A stretch of DNA of 64,000 bases. Origin: Collinsella tanakaei YIT 12063 (GTDB lineage: Bacteria; Actinomycetota; Coriobacteriia; Coriobacteriales; Coriobacteriaceae). Made by a program: the position numbers and the translations under genes. Each line of letters begins with the position of its first letter. Position 1 is the first letter of the stretch. Below, piece after piece: positions 8,901 through 17,166 of this stretch. Under the pieces are notes generated by a model. The model was not told the origin of the DNA, did no database searches, and saw nothing but the letters and a program-made list of their open reading frames with translations. The stretch spans positions 51,385 through 115,384 of the forward strand of contig NZ_JH126469.1 in NCBI RefSeq assembly GCF_000225705.1, written 5' to 3'.

Positions 8901-9536
8901 ATGCAAGAGGCATTCTTCTCGTTCATCAGCCAGTTTGGCTATTTCGCCGTCGCGGCGCTCATCTTGCTTGAGAACGTGTTTCCGCCCATTCCCAGCGAGG
9001 TCATCCTGCCGCTTTCCGGCGCCCTGGTTACCCAGACCGACATGCAGTTGCCCGGTGTCATCGCGTTCGCGACCGTCGGTTCCGTCGTCGGCGCCTTCTT
9101 CCTGTACGGCATTGGCCGCCTGCTGTCGCAGGAGCGCCTGGAGGGCTTTTTCGACACCAAACCCATGCGCATGCTGGGATTCCACTCCGGTGACGTTGCT
9201 AAGGCGATCGGTTGGTTTGATAAGCGCGGCCAGATCACCGTGCTCATCTGCCGCTGCATCCCCGTGGTCCGCAGCCTGATCTCTATTCCGGCGGGCACCG
9301 CCAAGATGGGCATCATTCGCTTTACGCTGTACACCCTTGTGGGCTCACTGGTGTGGAACGCCGTGCTGTGCACGTTGGGCTTCTACGCCGGCAATGCGTG
9401 GGAGACCGTGTCTCAGCAGGTCGAGGGCTTCTCTGACATCGTGAAGATCGTTATCATCGTGATTGCCGTCGCCGTCATCGCCTGGTGGATTGTCAAGCGC
9501 ATTATCCCCGCCATGAAGAAGGACCGCGCCGAGTAA
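8901..9536 (+). CDS. DedA-family membrane protein
   Basis: A 211-residue inner-membrane protein of the DedA / VTT family, implicated in lipid-carrier recycling (undecaprenyl phosphate or phosphatidylethanolamine translocation) and envelope homeostasis. The reentrant-loop motif ENVFPPIPSEVILPLSG (residues 25-41) and the family basic motif CRCIPVVRSLISIPAG are visible, with four to five membrane helices. A ribosome site AAAGG precedes the ATG. It stands alone between two terminators. The specific lipid handled by this paralogue is unknown. Confidence 0.88.
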   Translation: MQEAFFSFISQFGYFAVAALILLENVFPPIPSEVILPLSGALVTQTDMQLPGVIAFATVGSVVGAFFLYGIGRLLSQERLEGFFDTKPMRMLGFHSGDVAKAIGWFDKRGQITVLICRCIPVVRSLISIPAGTAKMGIIRFTLYTLVGSLVWNAVLCTLGFYAGNAWETVSQQVEGFSDIVKIVIIVIAVAVIAWWIVKRIIPAMKKDRAE

Positions 9537-9641
9537 ACCGAGCAAAGGCGCTCGAGCACCCTGCGCATGGGCCGGCGGCGGGCTGCCGATCGCTGGCGTT
9601 AGCGCCTCCGGGTCCCTTTCCAATCGACGAAACCAAAAGAA

Positions 9642-9687
9642 AGACCGCTTTCCCCGTTTCGCACAGCGGGAAAAGCGGCCTTTTTTT
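9642..9687 (+). terminator. Rho-independent terminator after dedA
   Basis: The arms CCGCTTTCCC and GGGAAAAGCGG pair with one bulge and are followed by seven T residues. Confidence 0.82.
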
Positions 9688-10085
9688 GTTGGCTTCGTCA
9701 AAGATACTTTTACAACTTTTGCTCTTTTTTATTTCTTTTGCTCTTTTGCGTGACGCTTGGGCGGCGGCGCCGATGGCGGATGCTCGAGGCGGTGCGCGGC
9801 AACAAGGCCCTATGGGCCAGGGGGTGCTTTGCCGTATGGCAAGCTGTATCAAAACAGTTTGGCACCTGCATAAATGAGAGCGTCACAAGAATAAAAAGCG
9901 GCAATGTGTTCATGCACCTCGTATCAACACGCAATCGTCACGCTTCTTGCCCAATCTTTACCGCTGCTCGAATAGGTTGCCCGTCTACCTATTTAATCGT
10001 TTGGCGAACGGTATTTGGGGGTTTAACTGAGGGTAGCTATTACATCCGAGCGCCCGGCGGGGCGCGCGACGCCGAGGAGGCAGCC
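9688..10085. other. 398-base intergenic stretch with no clear feature
   Basis: Between the dedA terminator and the small gene at 10086 no convincing coding frame is visible. The frame of the downstream gene stays open back to 9738, but composition and absence of a ribosome site argue against coding. A promoter for the 10086 gene must lie here but could not be pinned down. Confidence 0.5.
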
Positions 10086-10397
10086 ATGGGACTGAAGGCA
10101 GACGACACTCTCACGTTTTCGTTTGAGGAGCTGCTGGCTTACCTGCGCTCCAAGACCCGTGTGTTCATGGATGTGGACGACCACGAGTACTACATCACCC
10201 ACACCGACGGCTACTGGCGCGTGCAGGATTGCGAGAAGCTCAACCCCAAGGGTCGCTTCTCCGACTGCTCCGAGCTTGTTACCACCATGTCCGAGCTCGT
10301 CGAGCTCCCTTGGTTGGATGGCAAGAGCCTGCACGACCTGTTTGAAAACGCCACGTTCTACGAGTCGGTGCAGGAGGGTTGGGTTCGCCCCGAGTAG
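10086..10397 (+). CDS. Small conserved-looking acidic protein of unknown function
   Basis: A 103-residue soluble, acidic protein that I do not recognise. The ATG at 10086 is chosen because GAGGAGG lies just ahead; the frame is open further upstream but without a ribosome site. The sequence is rich in Asp, Glu, Tyr and Trp (DVDDHEYYITHTDGYWRVQD), has no membrane segment, and looks like a compact alpha/beta domain. It is followed by a hairpin shared with the convergent NADAR gene. Confidence 0.65.
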   Translation: MGLKADDTLTFSFEELLAYLRSKTRVFMDVDDHEYYITHTDGYWRVQDCEKLNPKGRFSDCSELVTTMSELVELPWLDGKSLHDLFENATFYESVQEGWVRPE

Positions 10398-10462
10398 GCA
10401 ATCCAACGGGGCGCGCGGCGCCCGAAGGCATTCGCACGCAATCAAATGAACGCTTTGTGGTT

Positions 10463-10490
10463 GGGGCGCTCCGTATGGGGCGTCCCTTCG
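10463..10490. terminator. Hairpin between convergent genes
   Basis: The ten-base arms GGGGCGCTCC and GGGGCGTCCC pair completely if G-T wobbles are allowed, around a GTAT loop. A weak T-containing run follows on the plus strand. Confidence 0.5.
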
Positions 10491-11021
10491 TCATTTACTA
10501 TGCGCGGCAGATTTTTTCCTTGCGAGCATCAATGCGTAGCCCAGCAGGTTTTGCCCACGCCATAGCGCGGGGTCGAGTCGGGCGTGATCTTTCATGGACA
10601 GCCCTATGCCCCAGATGCGGTCTTTGACCGCGCATTCAGCCAGCATGGCGTTGCCGGTTTCGTCAAGCTGCGCGCAAAGGTCCGGGTTCTGCCCGAACTT
10701 GGCAACCAGCCCCTCGTACACCTCAATCTGCCACATGCCGCTCCATATGTGCTCGTTATAGTGTGCGACGAGTCGTCCCAATCGCTTGATTTCCCCAACA
10801 TCGTCAATCTCGAGTATGCGCGTGGCGACCTCTTCGTCGTTAAAGCACATTGCCTTGCGGTACATCATGTATTGCTCCATTGAAGAGAACGCTACCCCGC
10901 GTACCGTGAAGCGCGATGGATGCCAGTTGCTTAGGTAGCCGTTTTCCTCATTTGGGTTATGGAAGCAGATAATCTCACTCAGATGTCTGTTCGAGTGTGA
11001 CCTCCTGCAAATGTACAGCAT
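10491..11021 (-). CDS. NADAR-domain (YbiA-like) protein
   Basis: A NADAR/YbiA-family protein, proposed N-glycosidases acting on ADP-ribose or riboflavin-pathway intermediates. Family motifs are FHNPNEENGYLSNW near the N-terminus, SSMEQYMMYRKA, and the C-terminal NLLGYALMLAR. The start is uncertain. The ATG at 11021 gives about 176 residues, but the frame is open into the upstream repeat element, and AGGAGG lies inside the frame after this ATG with no good start behind it. A 21-base dyad overlaps the proposed start codon. A MITE-like element sits about 80 bases upstream. Confidence 0.75.
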   Translation of the reverse strand: MLYICRRSHSNRHLSEIICFHNPNEENGYLSNWHPSRFTVRGVAFSSMEQYMMYRKAMCFNDEEVATRILEIDDVGEIKRLGRLVAHYNEHIWSGMWQIEVYEGLVAKFGQNPDLCAQLDETGNAMLAECAVKDRIWGIGLSMKDHARLDPALWRGQNLLGYALMLARKKSAAHSK

Positions 11022-11026
11022 TTGCA
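11006..11026. promoter_or_regulatory. 21-base dyad at the start of the NADAR gene
   Basis: Perfect eight-base arms TGCAAATG and CATTTGCA flank a five-base centre, TACAG. The dyad overlaps the proposed start codon and abuts an AGGAGG on the minus strand. It could be an operator or an RNA hairpin. Confidence 0.45.
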
Positions 11027-11104
11027 GTGATGCTAGGTGGCTCTTTGCATTCTTGCGATCCATTTTGCAATCACATTGCCAGCAGGGTAGCGTCGGCTTT
11101 ACAT

Positions 11105-11265
11105 GTCGCTGCGCAGTTCTCGAGGATAATTGCATCAATATCGGATAGTGCTCTGTATAAAAAAACGGTAGCAATTCATTTTTCTAGTGTACGGACGAGC
11201 AGCGGGTGCGGCTACTCGGCTTTTTTCAAAATCGATGCAATTATCCTCGAGAACTGCGCAGCGAC
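11105..11265. repeat. MITE-like element with 32-bp perfect terminal inverted repeats
   Basis: The left end (11105-11136) and right end (11234-11265) are exact reverse complements over 32 bases; the ends begin GTCGCTGCGCAG and end CTGCGCAGCGAC. The interior of about 97 bases has no gene. A diverged copy lies at 36743-36891, with the right end nearly identical. The size and structure fit a non-autonomous miniature element, or a dispersed intergenic palindrome family. No transposase is nearby. Confidence 0.75.
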
Positions 11266-11291
11266 GTGAGGAGAAGTGCCCGCAGGAGGGA

Positions 11292-11344
11292 TTGACTTGG
11301 GCACTAAAGGATTGTTAACCTCTAAGTTTGTCCGAAATCGGACA
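11292..11344 (+). promoter_or_regulatory. marR promoter and operator
   Basis: A -35-like TTGACT at 11292-11297 with a weak -10 TTAACC at 11315-11320 is followed at 11329-11344 by the perfect palindrome TGTCCGAAATCGGACA. The location right at the expected transcription start, ahead of a MarR gene, suggests autorepression. Confidence 0.6.
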
Positions 11345-11414
11345 GAATAGCACCGCGGACGGTGCATTTCGCGCGTCCGTGGGCAATCGGGTAGGACATG
11401 AAGAGGGGGTTTCA

Positions 11415-11945
11415 ATGTCAGGTACCTGCAACTTGCCGGTAGAGCTTGAGTATCTCTACAACGCGGCGGATCGGCTGTACGTGGACTTCGCGCGCAGCTG
11501 CGGCATCTCGAATTGCGCCTATTGGATGCTCTACGAGCTGGAACGCGCCGGGGGCGAGGCATCTCTGCGCGCCCTCAACGTGGACTGGGGCTATAGCAAG
11601 CAGACTATGAGCTCGGCGCTCAAGACCATGGAGTCGCGCGGGCTTATCGAACTCTCGTTTGAAGAGGGGAGTCGCAAAAGCAAGCGCGCTTCGTTGACGG
11701 ACGCGGGCCGCGCATTCGTGGATAAGAACATCGTCCCCGCCATGCGCGCAGAGGAGCGGGCGTTCTTCAGCCTTGATCAGGAAGAGCGCGAAACGCTCAT
11801 GACCTTGGCGAGACGCTACGCGGAGGCACTCACAAGGGAATTCGAAAACATGAACGGCTCGCGCTCGGAAGACGGGCGGTGCGAGAACGGCGCCAAGGGC
11901 GCGGCGAATGCCGCGGGCGCCGCAGAAGGGGAGGGGACTGCATGA
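11415..11945 (+). CDS. MarR-family transcriptional regulator
   Basis: A 176-residue winged-helix regulator. The central part shows the MarR recognition region (LRALNVDWGYSKQTMSSALKTME, about residues 52-74) and the wing (GLIELSFEEGSRKSKRASLTDAG). ATG 11415 follows GAGGGGG. Its stop overlaps the start of the first ABC gene by four bases (ATGA), so regulator and exporter are translationally coupled. A 16-base palindrome in its promoter is the likely operator. The C-terminus is a low-complexity Gly/Ala tail. Confidence 0.85.
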   Translation: MSGTCNLPVELEYLYNAADRLYVDFARSCGISNCAYWMLYELERAGGEASLRALNVDWGYSKQTMSSALKTMESRGLIELSFEEGSRKSKRASLTDAGRAFVDKNIVPAMRAEERAFFSLDQEERETLMTLARRYAEALTREFENMNGSRSEDGRCENGAKGAANAAGAAEGEGTA

Positions 11946-13774
11946 AGCTGCTGCTAAAGTACATGAAGCCCTATCGGGGGCTTGCCATTATCACCGTGCT
12001 GGTGCTGATGGTCGACATCGCCGGCACGATGTTGGTGCCGACGCTGCTGGCGAATATGGTCAACATCGGCGTGGCCACCAAGAACTTCAACTACATCTTG
12101 CAAAACGGATTGGCCATGCTGGGCGCTACGGCGCTGGCGAGCGGCGGCGCGCTACTGGGCAGCTATCTGTCCGCTAAGTTGGCGGCCAACGTGGGCCGTG
12201 ACATTCGCAACGCCGTGTACGATAGCTCGCTGGCGTTCTCCGGCAGCGACTTCGAGCGCTTCGGCACCGGCTCTATGATTACCCGCACCCTCAACGACAT
12301 CAATGTCATTCAGCAGTCCATCATCATGACCATCCAGATGGTGCTGCCCGTGCCCATCATGTGCGTCATGGGAATCGCGCTGGCAACTTCCATCGACTAT
12401 CAAATGGGCATCCTGCTTGCGATCGTGGTCGCCGTGGTGCTGGTCATCGCCGCGATCACGGTGGCAAACGCCGCGCCCATCTTCACGCGACTGCAGCGCT
12501 TCATCGACCGCATGAACGTGGTGTTGCGTGAAAACATCACCGGCGTCCGCGTGATCCGCGCCTTCAACAAGGAAGAGCATGAAAACGAGCGCCTGGACGA
12601 CGTCTTCTCTCGCTACGCCAAGGCCGCCATCAAGGTGAACTGGCTGTTCGCCGGCCTGGACTGCTCGGCGTTCTTCCTCATGAACATCGCAGAGGTCGCC
12701 GTGCTGTGGTTTGGCGGCAACCGCGTGGGCGCGCACGCCATGGAGATCGGCAGCATCTCGGCGGTGCTGGAATACGCCATGCTCATCTTGTTTTTCATCA
12801 TGATGGCGCAGATCGTGGCGTTGACCTTGCCGCGCGCCAAGGCGTGCCTGGATCGCGCGGACGAGGTCATCAACCTGGTACCTGAGATTCGCGATTGCGT
12901 GCGACCCGCTCACGACCCGCTTGATGCCAAGGGCAACCTAGCGCTCGATGCCGCCGTGGTCGCCGATGCGGCCGTGACCGCCGATGCCGCCGTGGTCGCC
13001 GATGCGGCGGAGCCGGACGATGACGCCGACGTGGTGGCCGCCTTCCGCCACGTGACCTTCCGTTTTTCAGATGCGGACGAGGACACGTTGCACAACCTCA
13101 ATTTCCGTTGCCGCCGCGGCCAGACCACGGCTATCATCGGCTCCACGGGCTCGGGCAAGTCCACCGTGGCCAAGCTGCTGCTGCGCTTCCATGACGTTAC
13201 GGGCGGCGCCATCCAGTTCAACGGCGCGGACGTGCGAGGCATGACGCGGGAGTCGCTCCGAGATGCGATCGCCTACGTGCCGCAAAAGGCGTGGTTGTTC
13301 AGCGGCACCATTGCGGACAACCTGCGTTTTGGTAATGAGGCCGCCACGGAGGAGCAGATGCGCCATGCGCTCGACGTCGCCCAAAGCCAGTTTGTCTACG
13401 ACCTGCCGGATGGCCTCGATTCGCGCGTGGCCCAAGGTGGAACCAACTTTTCCGGCGGCCAGCGCCAGCGTCTCTCCATCGCCCGCGCTCTCATGAAGCG
13501 CGCCGACCTCTACATCTTCGATGACAGCTTCTCCGCCTTGGACTTCAAGACTGACGCCGCTCTGCGTCGCGCCCTGGTGCCAGAGACGCGAGACGCCGCG
13601 ACGCTGATCATCGCCCAGAGAATCAGCACCATTTTGCATGCGGACCAAATCATCGTTCTTAAAGACGGCGAGATGGCCGGCATAGGCACGCACGAGGAGC
13701 TCATGGAGACCTGCGAGGTGTACCGCGCCATCGCGGAGTCGCAGATGAAGGGAGGTGATGGCAATGGCCGATAA
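11942..13774 (+). CDS. ABC exporter subunit 1 (fused permease-ATPase, degenerate ATP site)
   Basis: A 610-residue type IV ABC half-transporter: six-helix membrane domain (residues 1-330), then a nucleotide-binding domain. Walker A GSTGSGKST is near residue 400, the signature FSGGQRQRL near 503. The Walker B end reads YIFDDSFSALD, so the catalytic Glu is Asp, and the switch His is Gln in LIIAQRIST. These changes define the non-canonical half of heterodimeric exporters. An Ala/Val/Asp repeat linker (about residues 335-358) separates the domains. ATG 11942 overlaps marR by four bases. Likely role: drug or lipid efflux with the next gene. Confidence 0.9.
   Translation: MKLLLKYMKPYRGLAIITVLVLMVDIAGTMLVPTLLANMVNIGVATKNFNYILQNGLAMLGATALASGGALLGSYLSAKLAANVGRDIRNAVYDSSLAFSGSDFERFGTGSMITRTLNDINVIQQSIIMTIQMVLPVPIMCVMGIALATSIDYQMGILLAIVVAVVLVIAAITVANAAPIFTRLQRFIDRMNVVLRENITGVRVIRAFNKEEHENERLDDVFSRYAKAAIKVNWLFAGLDCSAFFLMNIAEVAVLWFGGNRVGAHAMEIGSISAVLEYAMLILFFIMMAQIVALTLPRAKACLDRADEVINLVPEIRDCVRPAHDPLDAKGNLALDAAVVADAAVTADAAVVADAAEPDDDADVVAAFRHVTFRFSDADEDTLHNLNFRCRRGQTTAIIGSTGSGKSTVAKLLLRFHDVTGGAIQFNGADVRGMTRESLRDAIAYVPQKAWLFSGTIADNLRFGNEAATEEQMRHALDVAQSQFVYDLPDGLDSRVAQGGTNFSGGQRQRLSIARALMKRADLYIFDDSFSALDFKTDAALRRALVPETRDAATLIIAQRISTILHADQIIVLKDGEMAGIGTHEELMETCEVYRAIAESQMKGGDGNGR
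12946..13015 (+). repeat. In-frame DNA repeat encoding an Ala/Val/Asp linker
   Basis: A block starting GATGCCGCCGTGGTC is repeated within the ABC gene, encoding two copies of DAAVVADAAV with a variant between. It lies exactly between the membrane and nucleotide-binding domains. Such internal repeats can change length by slippage. Confidence 0.65.
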
Positions 13775-15614
13775 GGACGACGCCATGGACAACACCGCGG
13801 ATAGCGCCACAGATATCGCTACGGAAGAGCTCGAGGTCCCGCGCGATACATGGCCGACCATCCGCCGCCTATGGGACGCCGCGCGCAGCCAGCACTGGCG
13901 TTTCTACCTGGTCATGGTGTCAATCATCTTCTACACGGGGTTTAGCCTCGCCGCGCCGGCATACAGCGCGCGCGTGATTGACGTGCTGTGGGACGGCATC
14001 AGCGAGGCGTTTGCCCGGGGTGGCGACTTTACCGTCACGTGGGATAACGCTGGGCGCGATATCATTATCTACCTGGGTATTTGGACGGCTGCCTGCGGTT
14101 TTTATAGCCTGCAGAGCTTCACCATGGCGGGCTTTGCGGAAAAGCTCAACCTGGAGCTGCGCAACCGCATCGCCCATAAACTCAACCGCCTGCCGCTAGC
14201 GTTCTTCGATAGCCATAAACCCGGCGAGGTGGTAAGCCGTGCCACTAACGACCTGGACAAGATGTCGGAGGTGCTGCAGACTGGCTTGCTCCGCCTGCTC
14301 ACCGCGGTGGGCGCCATCGCCGGATCGGTCATCATGATGTTTCGCTACAGCCCGCTGCTGGCGAGCATCTTCATCTGCTTCGCCGTGCTCTCCACCGTGG
14401 TGACCAAGCTTGTCGCTAAGCGCAACCTCGCCCTGGCGGCGGAGCGCCAAAAGTGGGTGGGTCATCTCACCGGAGCAGTGGAGGAGGCGTACAGTGGGCG
14501 CGTGATCATTCGTTCCTTCAACCGCGAGCAGGCAAGCTCCGCTGACATCCATCGCATCTCGGATAAGTTGGCAGAGGCCTCCCGCCGCGCCGACTTCATG
14601 ACCAACGCCATCTCGCCCGCCATCCGCATGATCATTCGCATCGCGCAGGTTATCATCGCGGTGGTCGCCGGCGGCATGCTAGTGGCCGGACAGCTTACCG
14701 TGGGCGTGTTCCAGGCGTTCTTCCAGTACATCTACCACGCATCCGAGCCGCTGACCCAGATGAGCTTCACCATCAACACGCTGCAAAGCGCGCTTGCCTC
14801 CGTTGAACGCGTCTTCGATATTTTGGACGAGGCCGAGGTGGAGCCGGATCCCGCCCCCGCCGCTGCCGCCCACGTGGAACAGCCCACGCAGGGCCACGTG
14901 GCCTTTGAGCATGTGCGATTTGGCTACAGCCCGGATAAACCGCTGATGCGCGACGTCAGCTTTGAGGCGCGCCCCGGCCAAAAAATCGCCATTGTGGGTG
15001 CGACCGGCGCGGGCAAGACCACGCTGATCAACCTGCTGATGCGCTTCTACGAGATCGACGGCGGCTGCATCACGCTAGACGGCGTGGACACCCGCGCGAT
15101 GGATCGCGGCGAGCTGCGCCAGAACTTTGGCATGGTGCTGCAAGACGCCTGGCTCTTCGACGGCACCATCGCGGATAACATCGCCTACGGATGCCCGGGG
15201 GCCACGCGCGAGCAAATCGTCGAGGCGGCGCGCATGGCGCACGTGGACTTCTTTGTACGCACCATGCCGCAGGGCTATGACACCCACGTGGCCAATGACG
15301 CGGAGAACATCAGCCAGGGCCAGCGGCAGCTGCTTACCATCGCTCGCGTAATCCTCTGCGATCCCAAGATCCTTATTTTGGACGAGGCGACCTCCAGCGT
15401 TGACACCCGCACGGAGCGGGCTATTGTCCATGCGATGGAAACGCTTATGCAGGGCAGGACCAGCTTTGTCATCGCGCATCGCCTCTCCACCATTGTGGAT
15501 GCGGACCTGATTTTGGTAATGCAGGCCGGTACCATTATCGAGCAGGGCACGCACCAGGATCTGCTCGCCGCGGGCGGTTCATATGCGGAGCTGTATCGGT
15601 CGCAGTTCATGTAG
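13764..15614 (+). CDS. ABC exporter subunit 2 (fused permease-ATPase, canonical ATP site)
   Basis: A 616-residue ABC half-transporter, partner of the preceding gene. An N-terminal soluble stretch of about 45 residues precedes six membrane helices. The nucleotide-binding domain has Walker A GATGAGKTT (near 412), Walker B LILDEATSSVD with the catalytic Glu, and a normal switch His in VIAHRLST; its signature is altered to ISQGQ. That combination is what heterodimers with one degenerate site require. ATG 13764 is preferred over 13758 because GGGAGG is eight bases away; it overlaps the first subunit by 11 bases. Confidence 0.9.
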   Translation: MADKDDAMDNTADSATDIATEELEVPRDTWPTIRRLWDAARSQHWRFYLVMVSIIFYTGFSLAAPAYSARVIDVLWDGISEAFARGGDFTVTWDNAGRDIIIYLGIWTAACGFYSLQSFTMAGFAEKLNLELRNRIAHKLNRLPLAFFDSHKPGEVVSRATNDLDKMSEVLQTGLLRLLTAVGAIAGSVIMMFRYSPLLASIFICFAVLSTVVTKLVAKRNLALAAERQKWVGHLTGAVEEAYSGRVIIRSFNREQASSADIHRISDKLAEASRRADFMTNAISPAIRMIIRIAQVIIAVVAGGMLVAGQLTVGVFQAFFQYIYHASEPLTQMSFTINTLQSALASVERVFDILDEAEVEPDPAPAAAAHVEQPTQGHVAFEHVRFGYSPDKPLMRDVSFEARPGQKIAIVGATGAGKTTLINLLMRFYEIDGGCITLDGVDTRAMDRGELRQNFGMVLQDAWLFDGTIADNIAYGCPGATREQIVEAARMAHVDFFVRTMPQGYDTHVANDAENISQGQRQLLTIARVILCDPKILILDEATSSVDTRTERAIVHAMETLMQGRTSFVIAHRLSTIVDADLILVMQAGTIIEQGTHQDLLAAGGSYAELYRSQFM

Positions 15615-15625
15615 CGGGTGCGTAT

Positions 15626-15661
15626 GGGCGCGGGGCCGTCCCCGCGCCCCGCTGCTATTTT
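15626..15661 (+). terminator. Hairpin after the ABC exporter operon
   Basis: Perfect ten-base arms GGGCGCGGGG and CCCCGCGCCC with a CCGT loop are followed, after a six-base gap, by a short T run. The gap makes it weaker than a classical terminator. Confidence 0.6.
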
Positions 15662-15662
15662 T

Positions 15663-15992
15663 GACCTTCAGTTGGAGTTGCCTTGCTAAAAACGACCTTC
15701 AGTTGGAGTTGCCCTGCTAAAAATGACCTCCAGTTGGACTTCGCCCTGCTAAAATCGAGCTTCATGTACGCTCTTTTGCTATTTTTGGCCTCCAGTTGGA
15801 CTTGGGCCTACTGAAATCGACCTTCAGTTGGAGTTTGCCTTGGCTATCAAAAAGACTCTCGTGAAAGAATAGCAGGTAGAGAGCTTGCGCGACTGGACGA
15901 TGAATACTAGCAAGTCCAACTGAAGGTCGATTTTAGTAATTCGGCCAACATGAAGGCTGATTTCAGCACGCTCCAAGTCCAACTGGAGGATA
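15663..15992. repeat. 31-bp repeat cluster: direct copies followed by inverted copies
   Basis: Units begin at 15663, 15694, 15725, 15757, 15787 and 15819; the first three are spaced exactly 31 bases. A unit starts GACCTTCAGTTGGAGTTGCC and ends CTGCTAAAAA; the fourth is degenerate. From 15911 the same unit reappears on the opposite strand about three times (ends near 15928, 15958 and 15989). The middle (15844-15905) holds GCAGGTAGAGAGCTTGC at 15872, which recurs with one change at 42750 beside the related cluster at 42919-43180. The period is not a multiple of three, and no gene is present. Confidence 0.82.
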
Positions 15993-16134
15993 AAAATAGC
16001 AGCAGTTGCTTCCGGGCGTTCATTCAGGGGCTGCGCGAGGTGTGGGCGGCGGCTGCCTTCGGTCGCGCGCAATCGCGACCGCGGCGGCCCGCAACCGCGG
16101 GGACCCGCGACCGCGCGGCGCGTGCCATGTGCGC

Positions 16135-17070
16135 CTATGCGGCCTCGGCGGATACAAAGACGTTGCTGTTGGGGTAGTACGTGAGGTCGATAGCAAACGC
16201 ATTTTCGCGAAATACCTGGTCAAGAACTGCATCTACGTCGCCGGCGGCAATATAGACCACTGGGTTGGGCATGGTGCCGTCCCCGCTCACGTTGGTAAAA
16301 GCGAGCTGAAGCTGAGTAGGGTGAAGCCCCGCGTAGCGACCGGTGGGCCTGTCGATGTCGTAGTCGCGATAGAAGCATCGCACCGTAGCGGGGCCGCTTG
16401 CCGCATCGACCGCAGCCCTCCATGCGATATCCCAGCCAATGAGCGCGCCGCCAACGGCAAAGGAAAGGCAGAATGCGATGAGCCCCGCATTGCCAAGGTG
16501 CTTGTACGACACGCCCCTGCGCTTGCGCCTGCGGTGCACAAGGGCAGCCAGCGCAACCGCGCCGCCCGCGAACGCCAGCATGATGATGAGGTTGAGTGCG
16601 GTCTCGTCTTCAAGAAAGGAAACGCCGGTTAAATAGAGCAGCGCACAGCCTGCGTACGCGGCGACGGCGGGTGCAAGCATGACGAGCTCTTGGACGTATT
16701 CGCGGCGCAGCGCGTCACGAGTCCGTTCGTTCGGCGCGGCAGGGGTCCCCGTGGTCTTCGTGCGGTGCTGCAGATGTAGAAGGCGCGCGGTCATGGCTAG
16801 GCTGATGCCAAACGTAATCAGCCCCACTCCCTGGCATGCCTGCATGGCAAGGCCGGCGGCTCCGGTGCTGGGTCCCCACTCGCCCCCAAAGATGAGCGCG
16901 AAACCGCCAAACAGCAAGATGAGAAGGACGATGATCCAGACGCGGCTCGCGGGCTTGGCTCTACGGCCCTCGCGGCCGCCGCGCGCCTCTTCGATAGGGC
17001 CTTGGACGTCGTCCGCGCCGTCGCGCCTCTGGGGCTTTACAAAAGGGACGATGTTGGAGGGGATGGACAT
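16135..17070 (-). CDS. Multi-pass membrane protein of unknown function
   Basis: A 311-residue protein I do not recognise. A basic, soluble N-terminal stretch of about 45 residues is followed by five hydrophobic segments (first IIVLLILLFGGFALIFGG), then a C-terminal domain of about 90 residues (from ATVRCFYRDYDIDRPTG) with alternating hydrophobic pattern, probably exported or cytoplasmic depending on topology. ATG 17070 is chosen over 17094 because TTGGAG lies ahead. It is followed by cysE on the same strand upstream and by the 31-bp repeat cluster downstream. Confidence 0.75.
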   Translation of the reverse strand: MSIPSNIVPFVKPQRRDGADDVQGPIEEARGGREGRRAKPASRVWIIVLLILLFGGFALIFGGEWGPSTGAAGLAMQACQGVGLITFGISLAMTARLLHLQHRTKTTGTPAAPNERTRDALRREYVQELVMLAPAVAAYAGCALLYLTGVSFLEDETALNLIIMLAFAGGAVALAALVHRRRKRRGVSYKHLGNAGLIAFCLSFAVGGALIGWDIAWRAAVDAASGPATVRCFYRDYDIDRPTGRYAGLHPTQLQLAFTNVSGDGTMPNPVVYIAAGDVDAVLDQVFRENAFAIDLTYYPNSNVFVSAEAA

Positions 17071-17166
17071 GCGAGCTCCAAGTAAAGGCGCCAAAACGTG
17101 CCGCGAGCCAGGCGGGCGACGCGAAAACGCGGTTTATTGTAGCGTGACGTCGCGCCTGCGGCGCCG

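Noticed and set aside
15663..15992. CRISPR array
   Set aside because: The units abut without unique spacers, diverge from one another, and invert halfway; no cas genes are present.
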